Notes: generated by a model from the sequence alone, not told the origin. A DNA stretch of 64,000 bases from Dermatemys mawii (GCA_007922305.1 ML677373.1:19673817-19737816), one strand, 5' to 3'. Counted from the stretch's first letter, positions 1 through 12,219 are shown. Translations and numbers: made by a program.

Positions 1-144
1 GATGTCAGTGGTTGCAGTCAGTTGTCTGTGTGGTGCCTGAAAGGAGAAGTGGTAACATTTTCAAAAGCATCTAAATCGTATTTTCAGAAGAGACTTAGGT
101 ATTTAGTAGCTCAAGTCCTAATGACTTTCTGAGCAGTAAAGGCC

Positions 145-262
145 CGATATTTTTTTTTTTAAAGGTATTTAGGTGTTTTCAGAAGCACTCTTTTGAAAAT
201 CCCAGTAGGTGCGTAACTATATCTTTAGGCACCTCAATATTGTTAAAAATCAGGCCTCAAAT
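145..262. repeat. Reptilian interspersed repeat (TTAGGTGCC type)
   Basis: The stretch with GGCCCGATATTTT, AAAGGTATTTAGGTG, TTTGAAAATCCCAGTAGG and AAAAATCAGGCCTC resembles a short palindromic repeat that recurs in this window (for example 45,770-46,200, 43,200-43,290 and 26,115-26,225). Its two ends are complementary in sense, as in a small foldback element. The family assignment is from memory. Confidence 0.5.
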
Positions 263-285
263 CACTTTGGAAAATGGGATGTTGA

Positions 286-535
286 GTATGTCTACACAGC
301 AATAAAAGACCTGCAGCATGGCTGAGGCTGGCCTGGGTCAGCTGATTCAGGCTGGTGAGGCTTTGGAGCTAACAATTGCAGTGTAGACGTGCAGCATGGA
401 GCCCAGGCTCTGGAACTCTACAAAGGGGTGGGGTCTTTATAGCCCGAGCTCTAACCAAGCCTGAATGTCTGTCTCCCTGCATCCAAAGCCTCTGAGATTC
501 AGCGTTGGGGCTTTTTACTGTAGTGTAGACAGACC
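286..535. mobile_element. Palindromic MITE with GTCTACAC termini
   Basis: The left end GTATGTCTACACAGCAATAA and the right end, read on the other strand as GTCTGTCTACACTACAGTAA, form terminal inverted repeats. The inner part has paired GGCTC/CAGGCT-rich arms typical of foldback MITEs common in reptile genomes. It sits in AXIN2 intron 2, upstream of exon 3, and has no coding capacity. Confidence 0.65.
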
Positions 536-870
536 CTTTTAAAGTCCCAAATCCCTTAGGTGCATTTGAAGATTTTATCCAGAGTGCTCAGCCACCAGCT
601 TGATGTTTGTGTTTATGTAGGAAATGGTTGGTGACTGTGTAGTGCTGGGTCAGTCTTAACTCTGTGTGTTAGCTGTCAAGACAAACTTCTTGTGGACTGT
701 GAGAACACAAGCATTCTGAGTGTGTCTTGGATGTAAAACAGCGGATGGACAGTTTTTAAACACATTTGTTGTGTCTTACGTGCACACTTACCATGAGTAT
801 AATGACACTAACCTTCAGTACTTTCTTTCATATGTAAAAATAACGCAACCCCTATTTTGCTTGTCCCTAG

Positions 871-1011
871 GTCATTCAAGAGGAACGATCCTATTAACCC
901 ATACCATGTGAACTCTGGCTATGTTTTTGCCCCAGCAACTAGCGCAAATGATAGCGAAATATCTAGTGATGCCCTGACTGATGATTCCATGTCAATGACG
1001 GACAGTAGTGT
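871..1011 (+). CDS. AXIN2: AXIN2 coding exon 3 (region just after RGS)
   Basis: This is 141 bp: it begins with the last base of a split codon and ends with two bases (GT) of a split Val. It is bounded by a pyrimidine-rich acceptor ending CCCTAG at 870 and by donor GTAAGT at 1012. It encodes a Ser/Asp-rich linker starting [17 protein letters not shown] and running through [17 protein letters not shown]. In axins this segment follows the RGS domain and leads toward the GSK3-binding region. The exon numbering assumes the usual AXIN2 layout with a noncoding exon 1 and a large exon 2 upstream. Confidence 0.96.
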
Positions 1012-1619
1012 GTAAGTATTCCACTTTAGCAAAATCCTTTGGCATTTACCTCTTGAAAGCTAATTGTGTTGTTGTGCCACAATGACTTGCCATCATGACG
1101 GTTCTATCGTTTTAATACTGCTTCCACTTTTTCCATTGGATAAAATCACTGGAAGACACCTTAAGCCATCCAGAAGTATTGCTGATAGCTCTGCAATTTA
1201 CTGATTTGTCAAAAGATGTTGGCTGCAGTAACAGTGATGGGTGGTTTTTCCCTTTTTGTTTTTTGCCACTTTGCAACAATTCTCATTTTAATCCTCAACT
1301 GAGCAAATGTGTGTTCTCCCATATGCTGAAAGAATAGAATAGAAACACTACTGCTAACACATGGAACGTGTTTATATTTCCTCACACCTTTTATTTGAAG
1401 GCCAAGCCTCCAATAGTATTTGATTGTCATTTAAAAAAAAATACAAAACTTTCTACAGGAATTGTTTTCTGTAATTAGGGTTCACTAGTAATGTCAGAAT
1501 CAACACTAACAGGGTTACTGACCAGAAGGGAAAATAGCTGCACATTATGATCTTTCAGAGAATTATTTGAATGGAGCTTTATAGAGTAAAATGTCAAGAG
1601 TCTTGAGAGCCTGTGGAGG

Positions 1620-1820
1620 CAAGGAAGGATGGCTCTGTGGTTAAAGACTAAGCTTGAGAATCATGAGATCTGGGCTCTGCCACAACTTGCGGTATAACCA
1701 TGGGCAAGTTGCTTTACTTCTAAAATGGGGATAATGATACTTTTCCTTCCTCATGGGGGTGTAATGAGACTTTGAGATCCTTTGACGAAAGGCAGTATAA
1801 TTAAATGCAGGTCATGCCAC
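1620..1820 (+). mobile_element. MIR/CORE-SINE-like tRNA SINE
   Basis: It shows the layout of an old tRNA-headed SINE: GGCTCTGTGGTTAAAGACT (A-box-like), ATCTGGGCTCTGCCAC, GGGCAAGTTGCTTTACTTCT and TAAAATGGGGATAATGATAC. The order and wording match MIR-type SINEs closely. It lies in AXIN2 intron 3, sense orientation. Confidence 0.7.
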
Positions 1821-4800
1821 TGAAACGGACCAAGTCCTCTGGGAAAGGAGTTTGTTAAATGAAATAGTGTGGTCAAGGCCTTATTCTCATAAATGCAAGT
1901 CCTTCAGTGTCTCTGTTGGATATCTAGAGTGTATATTTCCCCTCCCGCCTCCCAAAGACATGCTTGCTAGCTTTTTAAAGTCACCAGTCTTCTGCCTGAT
2001 GATGTACACACACTTTAATGGAAAACAGAGCAGGATTTTTACAGAACATCCAAGATGCACAAACACAAAGATTTTTTTTTAAAATGCACGTGTGTTTTGA
2101 ACTGATATTATGGAAAAAAATCACTTGTCCCATTGCATTCTCTTATTGTGAACAATATTGGCATTAAATAAAAGAGCTGAATCATAGGGTGACTTCTTTA
2201 TTTCTTCTTACTGGCTCTAGTTGTATGTGATCATGTGTCAACAGAGCATTCATTGGGTTAGTCATTTCTGGACCAGTGTAGGGTCACTTGGGATTCACAG
2301 GGCTAGGATTATACCCTCTCTTCACAGCAATGCCAATTGTAGGCCTTATACAGATGAGAGCACTGAGTAAGAAATAAAGTGCATGGTGGATGAAAGGCTT
2401 AACTGAATCGCTTTCAGCCTATTGTTAGTCTAGGGGAGCTTAGAGGGGATAAGAGGGTAGCAGGCCGCTTTGAAATTTACTTGAACAAGTGAATAGGAGC
2501 TCCCCATAAAGCAGTGCATGAAAGGAGCCTGGCTGTTTTTTCCTGCCATAACAATAGCCAGTGCAGACTGTGAGGAGCTTGGGGAAGCTTGGCTGATTAA
2601 ACTGCTGGGAGCTTCAAGGTTTTCTTTTTTTGGGGGGGGGGGGCCCCAGAAGGGGGGCGGGGAAGAATGAGAGAAGAGGCCGGGGCATGTGTGGATTTCA
2701 ATAGAATGCAGGTTTACATGGTGTTAGGAGACAAACCTAGAAAAGTAATAGTTCCTGCTACAAACTGAGCCAGTCCCTGAATCTTTGAAAGTATAGGACT
2801 CCCTCTAGCCATATTTACTCTGTGGGGGTGGGAATGACCCAACTACTGGAAGTGGTGGTGTGTTGGGGGGGGGTGTTTTATTTTTCTCTCTAGAGTATGT
2901 GTGTATGTGCGCGTGTGTGTGCAGGGAGGTAGAGTAGCTAAACTTACAAAATTACCATAGCTGAGGCCTGATGCAAGTAAAGCTGCCTCTACAGAAACTT
3001 CAACAGCTATTGCCACTATTGTAATGTAACGTGCATAAAATGTCTGGGATTAGTTTCCTTCTCTGCCATGGATTGTGTAGAAAACAGAAAGTCTTTCTAA
3101 AAAGTTCTGCTGTGTGGATTCCCACCACTGTCACAAGCTGTGTCATGGGGTGTTTCTTGCTGCAAGTGTGTAGCTCCTTTCCCTCTTTCACACTTTTACT
3201 ATTAATCCTGTGTAAAGTAAATTAACTCCTAGTGGAGTTTCTCCCTGTTTATACTGATGTAAGATGAAGTGCAGAATTTGCCCCATAAAGCCTGTTGGTC
3301 ATACCAGTGAAGTGAGAGATGAATTTTATATATATAAAAAAATTATCTTCTATTGAATTGCAACTATAGGTAAAATTGCCAAACAATGCATACTCTGTGT
3401 TTTTAGTTTAGTTTTGTTTTTTTAAATGTCAAGTATAAATGTAATAGCTACAAAGCATCATGCAAATTTCCCTTTCTTGATTGGGGGTGGGGGGAAAGGA
3501 AAAGGGATTTTTTTTTATTTGCTTATATCTTATTTATGGATTTACTTTGGACACAGGGGAATGCTGCTGAGCGAACTTCAAATATTACCTTATCTTACAA
3601 ACCAGGCTTTTGATGTTGGCAAGATCAGAGGCTTGTTTCAGAGCCGTTGCCAAATGAAGATGGGAGTGAATGCATATGCGCATGAGTCTGATATTTCAAA
3701 GCAGCAGGTTACATTCAGGTTAGGTCAGGCACATCTGAGTCAAAAGGCTAAGATAATTGGCTCAGTTTAAATGGCAGCTGACTGGAAAGAAGATTTCAAA
3801 CTAGTGTTTCCCCCAGAAAGAGATTGGCTTAGCACCAGGCTGGGTAGCTGAAATGTTTATAATTAAACTATACTATTTAGTGCCTAAACTCTGTAGTTCT
3901 TCAGCCCACAGCTTTTAGTAGCCAAGAAATGTGAGTGCAAATGTTTACTGCTGGAGAAAAGAGAAGAAGGTTATATTGAAATGACCTATTTGAGGAACTC
4001 TGTTTTTAAAAACAAAACAAAACACCCCCTCCTTGCTCCAAATAGTAATCCTGTGCTATGCATGATAGCATCTGGCAAAGCCTAACCCTTTAAAATAAAA
4101 GGCACTTTCTAGCTGTCACCGTGGCCTTATACACATTTCAGCTTTGGATTTTTCTGCACTATTTTTTTCCTGCTGCACCCAAGATGGCTGTAAACTCCTC
4201 GCTCCAGCTGCATGTCTTGCCTGTAATCAGTGATTGCCCATTCTTCTTTTCCCCCTTAAACCTGGCATCATCCCCTGTTCCTCATTTTATGTGGAAGGCC
4301 TACATTTAAAAAGCAGACATCAAACCGACTACAAAATTGGCTTTCTTCCTTCTTTAGAAGGCCTGATTCTCCCAAGGCTACTAAGAAACCTTTCCATCTC
4401 AGTGAAACATCTTTCTTTTTTAAAATCTGTATCCTGCACCTTGTTACAAGCTGTAAAATTCTCCTGATGAGTCAGGTTTATAGAAGTGAGCAAGGAGCTG
4501 ATCCTGACTCGTGTAACTGCATTGGAGAGAGAATTAGCCCCCCTTCTCCCTCGCCCATGTTGGTGTCACTTTTTCCATACCTTTTCTGGAGTTATCCGTG
4601 AAACATAAACCCCACACCTCACCCCTTTGTCTTCCACCTGCAGCTATCTCGCTGTGCCTCAGAATGGGCCTGACCATGGCTAGAGAGGGGTTCGTATGCT
4701 TGTTTCCAAGCCAGTGTGGTCAGTTGTCTGACAGCTGCCTGGGCTGCTCTTAAAGAACAAATACATGTACGATGCTTGGAAGATCCTGGCTGTTTATTGA

Positions 4801-5207
4801 CTGAAAAGTGCTGACTTAAAAGTCTTATGGGACATGACAATGACTAACTTTAAACCAAACTAAACCAGACACTTCTAAATGGAGATGGAAATTCTAGCCT
4901 ACAGTCACCCTTTGTGGCTGATAGGTGAGAGATGCCTTTTTACTAGACAAATTGTCCCAGTTTGGTAGGAGCTACATTCCCGTGGGAAGCACTGCAACTC
5001 TTAAATTCAACTTGCTTTCCATCCCATCCTCCCATTACTGCCCCCATGGCTGGAGCTTGGAGATCTGGCCTCTAAAGGCTGTAGTCCCCAACGCAGGAGC
5101 ACTGAGGGGTTGGAGGGAACAGTCAGATATGGAAGGGACTGGCAGCAAAGCTGTCCTCCTAGCCCTTGCCACAGAGTGCCGGGGCCAAGATAAACAGGAC
5201 TGGGATG

Positions 5208-5415
5208 AATCAGAGGGCTAGCCATGTTAGTCTGGAATTGCAGAAGTGACAAAAGAGTCCTGTGGCACCTTAAAGACTAACTAAAGTATTAAAGCATAAG
5301 CTGTCGTGGGCTAATACCCACTTCGTTGGATGCATGTAGTGGAAGTATCCAGGGGCAGGTATAAATAGGTAGGCAAGAACCAGGTTAAAGATAACAGGGC
5401 TGGGATGAGCAGTTC
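5208..5415 (-). mobile_element. Penelope-like element 3' tail (copy A)
   Basis: On the minus strand this reads ATCCAACGAAGTGGGTATTA, CCCACGACAGCTTATGC, TTAGTCTTTAAGGTGCCACA, and ends CCAGACTAACATGGC. The same tail recurs at five other places and, at 35,480-36,715, is attached to a Penelope-type GIY-YIG coding region. The segment 5345-5415 (GGGGCAGGTATAAATA) appears to be more of the element. It lies antisense in AXIN2 intron 3. Confidence 0.75.
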
Positions 5416-5739
5416 AGGTTGTATATTTCTGCTGATTTTGGAGGGGAGCAATAACATAGACAGTGGTTCCGTTCCCTCTCTTGGCTATCCCCTCTCAGTC
5501 ATTGGAGCTCTGAACTCTTGGGCTTCAGGCACGGATGTTGCAGGGCAGGCTTATCTTCTACCCCAACCCGCCTCGCCTCAGCTCCATCCACTCTGCTGCA
5601 TTTGTGTTAGAGTTTGTGCAGGCTTATGTATGTGTGTTATGTTCAGTACAAGCCCAAGCAGGTGGATGCTTGACATGCTGCTTAAGGTGGAATTTCTGTC
5701 AAATCTACAAAGTCTTACCTTGGTGGAAAAGATGTAGGG

Positions 5740-6049
5740 TGGCAGTTCTGAAATTTATTGGGTTGGCGGCTCTTTTTCTATTCCCCGTGGGCCACCGTGA
5801 CCCCTGTGTGTCCACCAAAATGCCGCCAAGCTGAACTCTTCCGGTTTTGACGCATTTCAGCGGAGACGCTGAGCGCTTCACAGTGTCTGCGGAAAAGTCG
5901 CCAAAACTGGAAACTTTCACTTGGGTGGCTTTTTGGAGGACACTCTGACGCATGTGGCATGTCTGCTGAAATGCAGCTGAAAGCGTTCAGCTCAGTGGCA
6001 CTTCTGCAGCACAGGGAGCGCCCCGTGACCCCCACTTTGAGAACCGCTG
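5740..6049. mobile_element. Nonautonomous hAT element
   Basis: The right end is GAGAACCGCTG, the complement of the CAGCGGTTCTC terminus typical of Charlie-type hAT elements; the left end TGGCAGTTCTGAAA matches it imperfectly. The element is flanked by ATGTAGGG (5732-5739) and ATTTAGGG (6050-6057), a 7 of 8 match to an 8-bp target duplication. It is 310 bp with no transposase and lies in AXIN2 intron 3. Confidence 0.7.
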
Positions 6050-6662
6050 ATTTAGGGAGTCTTTAATTCCTCTGCATGGAAAGTCTCATTTAAAATACCT
6101 TCACCTTGGTAACCCTCAAAGAACAAAATCTCTCATCCAATCCACCTGACTAGCATTGCACTGGGTTTTTATTTCCCCCCCTCCGCCCCCAAAACTGCTG
6201 TTCAACCTGGCTACAACCCAGTCCATACTCATGTGTTGTTGCAAGGGGGAGGGCCTCCAAGCCAAGTTCAATAGATACTTTCATACTTTTATTGCCCCTT
6301 CTTTCATCATGAGCATAAATGTTCAGTGCTTTTGCGATAATAACTGATAACCTTGGTCGTGGTACTAAACAGTGCAGACAGCAGGTATGCGTGATTCTCC
6401 AGCATGTGTTCCCATATGGGGCTCTGTGTCTGAGCTACTGCTTTTCTGCAGAGGCCTACCTGAGGCGAATTGAGGGCAGATTTTCGTTAGGAATGGATCT
6501 GAGCACCTTAAATTCACTTTGCTTGTGATATAATCAACTTTTCCAGTGATGATTGTCCACTCTGTTCAGTCCCTGCCCCAGACATCTCTTCCCTTGTCCA
6601 ATGCTCTATTTTGTCTGGATTTTCTAAAGTTTCAAACAATAAACTGGTTTAACTTTCTTCTT

Positions 6663-6790
6663 AGAATCCTAGAATATCAGGGTTGGAAGAGACCTCAGGA
6701 ACTCATCTAGTCCAACCCCCTGCTCAAAGCAGGACCAATCCCCAACTCAATCATCCCAGCCGGGGTTCTTCAGTCTTTGCTACTCCATAT
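6663..6790 (-). mobile_element. CR1 LINE 3' end fragment
   Basis: AGAATATCAGGGTTGGAAGA, CATCTAGTCCAACCCCCTGC and CAAAGCAGGACCAATCCCCA are hallmark antisense CR1 3' UTR sequence of birds and reptiles. Only about 130 bp remain, as expected for 5'-truncated CR1 copies. Confidence 0.9.
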
Positions 6791-7134
6791 CACTTGTGAA
6801 TTAGTCACTTTGTAATGGAAAGTTAGAAAGCACTAGGCCAAGACTTTTAAAGATGACTAAAGGTTGTGCGCCTCAACGTTTGAGTACTCAACTCAAGAAA
6901 CTATAATTGGGCCCGATTTCCATCATGTCTCCGCCCCCCATCCGTTGGGGGTGGATGCTTGGCACTTTCTGAAAATTTGGCCTCTTCAAATTGTCTCTGA
7001 CTGGGCACCCAAACATTGAAGCATGCACCTGCACACGAAAAGAATCACTGGTCACTTTTTGGAAAAATCTTGGCCTTTGTCCTTTCACTGCTGTGAGAGT
7101 GGGAAGCGCCATGCTACCATAATCGTGATGGATC

Positions 7135-7260
7135 TTAAAATGGGGTGTGTGTGAGAGAGAGATGAGGGGTGGGGGGAGGTTTTGTGGGGGAGGGGAAGAA
7201 GGAAGAATGGATTGTGTGGGAGGGGAGATGGTACAGAAAGGGAGAAGTGCATAATAGCAC
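7135..7260. repeat. Purine-rich GA/GGGA low-complexity tract
   Basis: GTGTGTGTGAGAGAGAGATG is followed by G-rich runs (GGGGTGGGGGGAGG) and GGGAGGGGAGATGG. It is simple sequence within AXIN2 intron 3 and has no coding content. Confidence 0.7.
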
Positions 7261-7524
7261 TCTGGAGTGCAGTCTTCTCCCTGGCTGTGAGTGGAGTTTA
7301 TAGTCTACCCTTCTGTAGGGCCTTGTCTCCAACGACCTCAGAGCACTCTACAAATGTTACATGTTGGATAGGGAGGTATTCCCTTTTATGGGTTTGAGGG
7401 GGTGGAGAGACTGGAGCACAAAAACTATGGTTGCTCCTCAAATTTGTGGGAAATCTGAGACTTGAAACTAATGATTAGCACCCATACTTTTCAACCACTG
7501 GACTAGCCTTGCTCAAAGTTCATT

Positions 7525-7772
7525 CATGCATGGAGGATAAGTCCATCAATGGCTATTAGCCAGGATGGGCAGGGACGAAAAACCGTGCTCTGAAGTGTAC
7601 ATAAACTCTCTCTCCCAAAAGCTGGGAATGGGCAAGAGAGGATGGATCACTTGGTAATTACCTGTTCTGTTCATTCCCTTGGAAGCACCTGGCACCGGCC
7701 CCTGTCGGAAGACAGGATACTGGGCTAGGTGGACCATTGCTCTGACCCAGTATGGCTGATCTTATATCCTTA
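7525..7772 (+). mobile_element. CR1 LINE 3' end fragment, sense
   Basis: GAGGATAAGTCCATCAATGG, CTATTAGCCAGGATGGGCAG, AAGCTGGGAATGGGC, TGGATCACTTGGTAATTACC, and the ending GGACCATTGCTCTGACCCAG then TATGG match a common reptile CR1 subfamily 3' end. The orientation is the same as AXIN2. Confidence 0.88.
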
Positions 7773-8693
7773 ATACTAATGTGGGTAGATCTTTGCATGG
7801 CTAGATGACAGTGTACCTTACCTCTAGCATTCTCATTGCTAGAGAAAAATGATTGCTTCTGCTGTCTCAATGGCAATTTTCATAGCACTTCTCACTTGGT
7901 CTGGGGATTTTTTTTTTTGTATTGCTTTATCCCAATGGACTGACATAGCCAAGAAGACGACTGATGTCCCATAGCTTTAGGGGCTTTGTTCTGCTGCTGA
8001 ACCTTGTAGTGACTTTTGACTGGGTTGTGCATGACAACCTCAAAGGCAGAAAAGGCATCTTGGGTCTCACTTAGGGGTGTAGGGAAAAGGCCTTTGTGAC
8101 CAATAATTTTTTATCCTTTCTTATCTGCATAGTGCTGGCAATCTATGAAGTACTTTAGACCTAACAAGCTCCACCAAATTCCCTACAGTTTATGGTGACA
8201 TACAGAACAAGTGTATGGAGTGTGTGTATGTGTGTGAAACCTATTACTGTAAGGCCTCAGTCCAGTAAGCTGCTGTGTACAGGCAGAGTCCCGTTGAAGT
8301 CAATGGAGCTCTGCAAGGATCTGTCCAGATTCAGATGCCTACATGACTGCGGCTGGACCTTGCTCTGCAGCTCTTGCTCACCTACTGAACATCCAGGCCT
8401 AATGACTTAAGCTTGATTATTTTTTTTTCCAGAGGCATTAAACCACCATAGATTTATTAAGTTCAGTTGGAGTCCTCAGTGCTCAGGACATCTGAAAATC
8501 AGACCCTCAATCTGTTTGGATTATTTCAGAGAACATGGAGAGGGCTTGCTGGGAACAGTAAAATGATTAGATAATTTTGAATTCTGTCGTCTGTTTTGGA
8601 AAGTACTTGCAATGATCCGTTGACTTACAGCATAATAAGTTGAAATAAGCCTGGGATATCATGGCTGACTGTGACTTGTCTTTCCATTTGCAG

Positions 8694-8796
8694 AGATGGA
8701 ATCCCTCCTTATAGACTTGGGAGCAAGAAGCAGCTCCAGAGGGAAATGCATCGTAGCGTTAAGGCCAATGGTCAAGTTTCTCTACCTCATTTTCCG
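8694..8796 (+). CDS. AXIN2: AXIN2 coding exon 4
   Basis: This is 103 bp, acceptor TTTGCAG at 8693 and donor GTAAGT at 8797. It starts with the third base of the split Val codon and ends in phase 0. It encodes DGIPPYRLGSKKQLQREM followed by HRSVKANGQVSLPHFP, a strongly conserved basic stretch between the RGS domain and the GSK3-binding segment of axins. The frame joins exactly to exons 3 and 5. The preceding intron is 7.7 kb and repeat-rich. Confidence 0.97.
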
Positions 8797-10917
8797 GTAA
8801 GTTTGATGCAAAGTCCTCTGAAAAATGGCTGGAGAGAAGGCCCTCTAATAATGCTAAGCATTGCAACACTTGGAAGAGACTTGGAGATATCATTGCAGGT
8901 TTACAGAGAAGGGAGGAAAATGGCTTCCTTCTCATCAGCTTGTTGCATCCTTTTGTCTCTGAATGCAAAGACTTGACAGCTTCAAGAAGAGAAGCTAATA
9001 GATGGGTTGGCTCTTCAACTGGAGTCAATAGAGCTACAGAAACCCAGGGGACCTGGCTGCTTATTCTTACTGCCATTGGCTTGAGGTCTTTGGGCTTATT
9101 CTGTAAACATATAAAGCCCAAACATCAGCTTAAAACACTCCTGAAAAGTTTGATTGCATAAGGTTGCATTGGTCAATGGTTGGGTTCTGTGTATGGTGTT
9201 TGGTTCCCCCCCCCCCCTTTCTCTGGATCATTGAGTAGAGCTCACCTTCTAGGTTCAAGCTGGGAGCACCCCATCTGGTTGATTGTATAGACAAGAACAT
9301 GGGTCCTTCCTGTCTAAATCTAACCCCCTTGCCTGTGCACTCACCACTTTCATACCTTCTGTTCTCTGAAGAGGGTTGTGTTTTGCTTTTCCTCTACTAC
9401 TCCAAGATTTAAAAAACACAGTTGGCAGTTAATAGGATTTACTAACTTCCCAAAAGAGAAACACTGGTAGCCAGTAAGTGCCTTCTAATAATAGTCATAA
9501 TTAATAAAACAACTTTATCTGCCTTGGTTTTGAGGAAATCCAGTTCTTCTAGTTGCGTTGCTCCTGAAAACTAGCTCATTGACTTGTTAATTCAGTGCAG
9601 ACTTCAGGGAGGTGCTGCAGTGAATAAACTGTTTCAACAGACAAGTAGAAACATATCTTGTCTTGAGATTAATATTCCAAAATTCCTCTTTCTTCTTCGT
9701 TAAGCAGCAAGACATTTTAGATCATGTTTCTGGTGTGGGGGGTATGTTGGATTGAATGGGGATTTTATTTTTGGGGAGGGAGGGTGTTCTTCACCCCCTT
9801 CTATAAAGAAAGTTCTGTAGCCTGAGCTTGTAAATTAGATTATTTTGTCCCAGGGCGTGCAAATCGACTTTCTCTGTAAGGCAGGGCTTTGATCAGTGAC
9901 TGAATAGAGCCGGCTTGTGTAAGAGTGACAATTTCCAGCAGAGTGGCCTTTTTCTACCCTCACATCATTTCTGGAGTTAAGTGGTTGTCGGAGAGAGGCC
10001 CTGCCTCATCTGGTGGGTAGTATGTGAAAGAGTTGGCAGTTCAACTTTCTGCTTCAAAAAAAAGTGTTGGGGGGGAGGCAGAGGGAAACTAAGGATGAGG
10101 GCAAAGAGTGGGGTGTGTGTTGTGGGGGAAGATGACAGGAAGGAGAAGGAAGAACTCTGGGGGGTGGTTTCTCTCTCTCTTTTCTCCCCATGTTTGCTTC
10201 TTTTGGCAGAAATTCTCATTTGCCTTTTTATATTCTACACTTGATTTGGAGATGTTCCCTTTTTCCCTTGATAGATCTGCTTGAGGCAGCCAAGCTCAGC
10301 AGTGTACCACTACTAGCCTGCAGCAGCTTTCTTCATTTTCTGTACAAAGAGATGGGGGGAGGGGGCGAGGGAGATCTAGGACACTGTTGAGACAACACTA
10401 CCTCAAAGGTGCCCAGTGTGTAGCCAGGAAATAAATTACCAGCACTTCTCTGATCTGCCACCGTTTGACTTTTTTTCTCCCTTTTTCTCCCCATCTTACT
10501 TTTTTTTTAATTTCCAACTCCTTTCTGTTTATACTCACTTTATTCCTTCAGTTAAAGGCTCTCCCTCCCACCTCAGAGGGTTTTTTTTTTTTATTTGATG
10601 TTTGACAACAGTCTTTGAAGATTTTCTACTTCAGAGTAGCTACTGATGGGCTGGTTGTACTACAGAGAGAACAAGCGGGGTTCCTCGGAGTGCGACCAAC
10701 TGCTCCTGCCGAAGGCAAACGCTAGTGGGAAGGATGTCACTCCATGAGGCCACAGCACTAGCTCATAAAAATCCAGAGCAGGCTATGCCTACTTGCGTTA
10801 GTCTCTTCATCCAAACATGGAGACGCAACAAGCCTAGCGGGGCCAGAAATGCTGCTCCGGCTAAGCTTGCGCTGCCTGCTAAACATGGTTTATCCCTTTT
10901 GTCCCCGCTCTGTGTAG
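8797..10917 (+). other. AXIN2 intron 4, mostly unique sequence
   Basis: No gene or clear mobile element is seen in this 2.1 kb. It contains homopolymer runs (poly-C at 9207-9217, T runs near 10,500 and 10,580) and a G-rich patch near 10,070-10,160. Open frames here are short and of low complexity. Confidence 0.6.
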
Positions 10918-11058
10918 AGAACCCACCGTCTTCCTAAGGAAATGACCCCTGTGGAACCAGCTACCTTTGCTGCTGAGCTGATATCCCGGTTGGAAAAGCT
11001 GAAGCAAGAGCAAGAAACGATGGATAGTCTGGAGGAGAGGCTACAGCAAATCAAAGAG
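10918..11058 (+). CDS. AXIN2: AXIN2 coding exon 5 (GSK3-binding segment)
   Basis: This is 141 bp, exactly 47 codons in phase 0, with acceptor TGTGTAG at 10917 and donor GTAGGA at 11059. It encodes RTHRLPKEMTPVEPATFAAE and then LISRLEKLKQEQETMDSLEE, ending near RLQQIKE. The VEPxxFAxELIxRLE helix corresponds to the short amphipathic helix known in axins to dock on GSK3. The region after the helix is rich in Glu, Gln and Lys and is probably helical. The frame is intact. Confidence 0.97.
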
Positions 11059-11350
11059 GTAGGAGGATTAACCCCTCTGGCGCCGGTGCGGTGCTTGGAG
11101 CCTGCTGATCCGACATTTTTCTTGGGGGATGGGGGAGAATGGCGTAGCCTGTCCGCACTTAGTGTAAGGGAAGACCGCTTTCCTTTGTAAGCTGTATGTT
11201 GCATGCTTTTAATGATCTGTTCTCAGTGCCCGTGTGTCTGCAGTCCAGCAGCAATGCAAGCTCTGCTAGCCTCGTGGGAAAAGCCTCCGCTCCAGCACAG
11301 CGGGCACCCCGTGCTTTTTATTGATTTCTTCCTCATGTTGTCTCTTCCAG

Positions 11351-11838
11351 GAAGAAGAGAAGGAGGGATCAGAGCTACCTGCCAACACGCAGACCAATCG
11401 GGAGGCAGCAACCACTCAGCATCAGCAGCACCCGCTTGCTCTCCTGCCATCCGGCAGCTATGAGGAGGACCCGCAGGCGATCCTGGATGACCACCTATCG
11501 CGCGTGCTGAAGACGCCCGGCTGCCAGTCCCCCGGCACGGGACGGCACAGTCCCCGCTCCCACTCCCCGGACCGCCTCCCCGGGGGCAAGCCGCAGCTGA
11601 GCGCAGCCTCGCCAGCTGCTTGCACCCTCATCGGTAAAGGATTCGTCACCAAGCAGACCACCAAACACGTCCACCACCACTACATCCACCACCACACCAT
11701 CCCCAAGACTAAAGAGCAGATCGAAGCCGAGGCAGCCCAGCGGGTCCAGTGCGTCTGTCCGGGGGGTGGCGACTACAACGGCTACTCAAAATGCAAGAGC
11801 CACTCAAAAGGGACGGAGCTTCCGCTGGAGCAGTTTGG
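11351..11838 (+). CDS. AXIN2: AXIN2 coding exon 6 (beta-catenin-binding helix, His-rich block)
   Basis: This is 488 bp, 162 codons plus two bases of a Gly codon; acceptor CTTCCAG at 11350, donor GTAAGT at 11839. About 30 codons in, it encodes SGSYEEDPQAILDDHLSRVL then KTPGCQSPG, the helix by which axins grip the beta-catenin armadillo groove, followed by Ser-Pro-rich sequence of the kind phosphorylated by GSK3/CK1. Farther on is GFVTKQTTKHVHHHYIHHH, a conserved His cluster, and a CVCPGG/YSKCKSH segment. The His run DHHHHHHSQ found in human AXIN2 after the Ser-Pro stretch appears to be absent here. The exon is GC- and CpG-rich compared with neighbouring introns. Confidence 0.97.
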
Positions 11839-12036
11839 GTAAGTTACAGGAGTTTCCCCATAGGAGCTACTTGTGCTTTTTAAATGTAAGAGGGAGGTGG
11901 GGTTGATTTAGAAAACCACGAGGAATTAGCCCCTTAAAAACAGGGCCATTGGGAAGGGCGGTCATGTCACGAGCGCTGGGTATTAACGGTGCCCGCTGGG
12001 GGCGGGGGACCCTGTCCCCTGGCGTCTCATCCTTAG

Positions 12037-12219
12037 CAGAACTGGCACGCTGATGAAGAGGAATGGCAAAGTAACGGATGGCGGCGTCCTGCCGGCTGGG
12101 GAAGCGGGGCTCTCCGTAATGCCCGGGCTCCAGCTACCTGGGGGCGAGGCAGATCGGTCACAGAATGTCTGGCAGTGGATGCTAGAGAGCGAGAGACAAA
12201 ATAAGCACAAGCCTCATAG
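12037..12219 (+). CDS. AXIN2: AXIN2 coding exon 7
   Basis: With the upstream acceptor this is 183 bp: one base completing Gly, 60 codons, and AG of a split Ser. The donor is GTAAAT at 12220. It encodes RTGTLMKRNGKVTDGGV, a Gly/Pro-rich linker, and the conserved DRSQNVWQWMLESERQNKHK motif before KPH. The start is ambiguous: CTTAGCAG at 12032-12039 offers two acceptors three bases apart, giving either Gly-Arg-Thr or Gly-Thr at the junction. I chose 12037 because other vertebrate AXIN2 proteins have extra residues after EQFG at this junction. Confidence 0.94.

Noticed and set aside
3426..3770. 114-codon open frame in AXIN2 intron 3
   Set aside because: No splice sites in a usable phase and no homology recognised; treated as chance.
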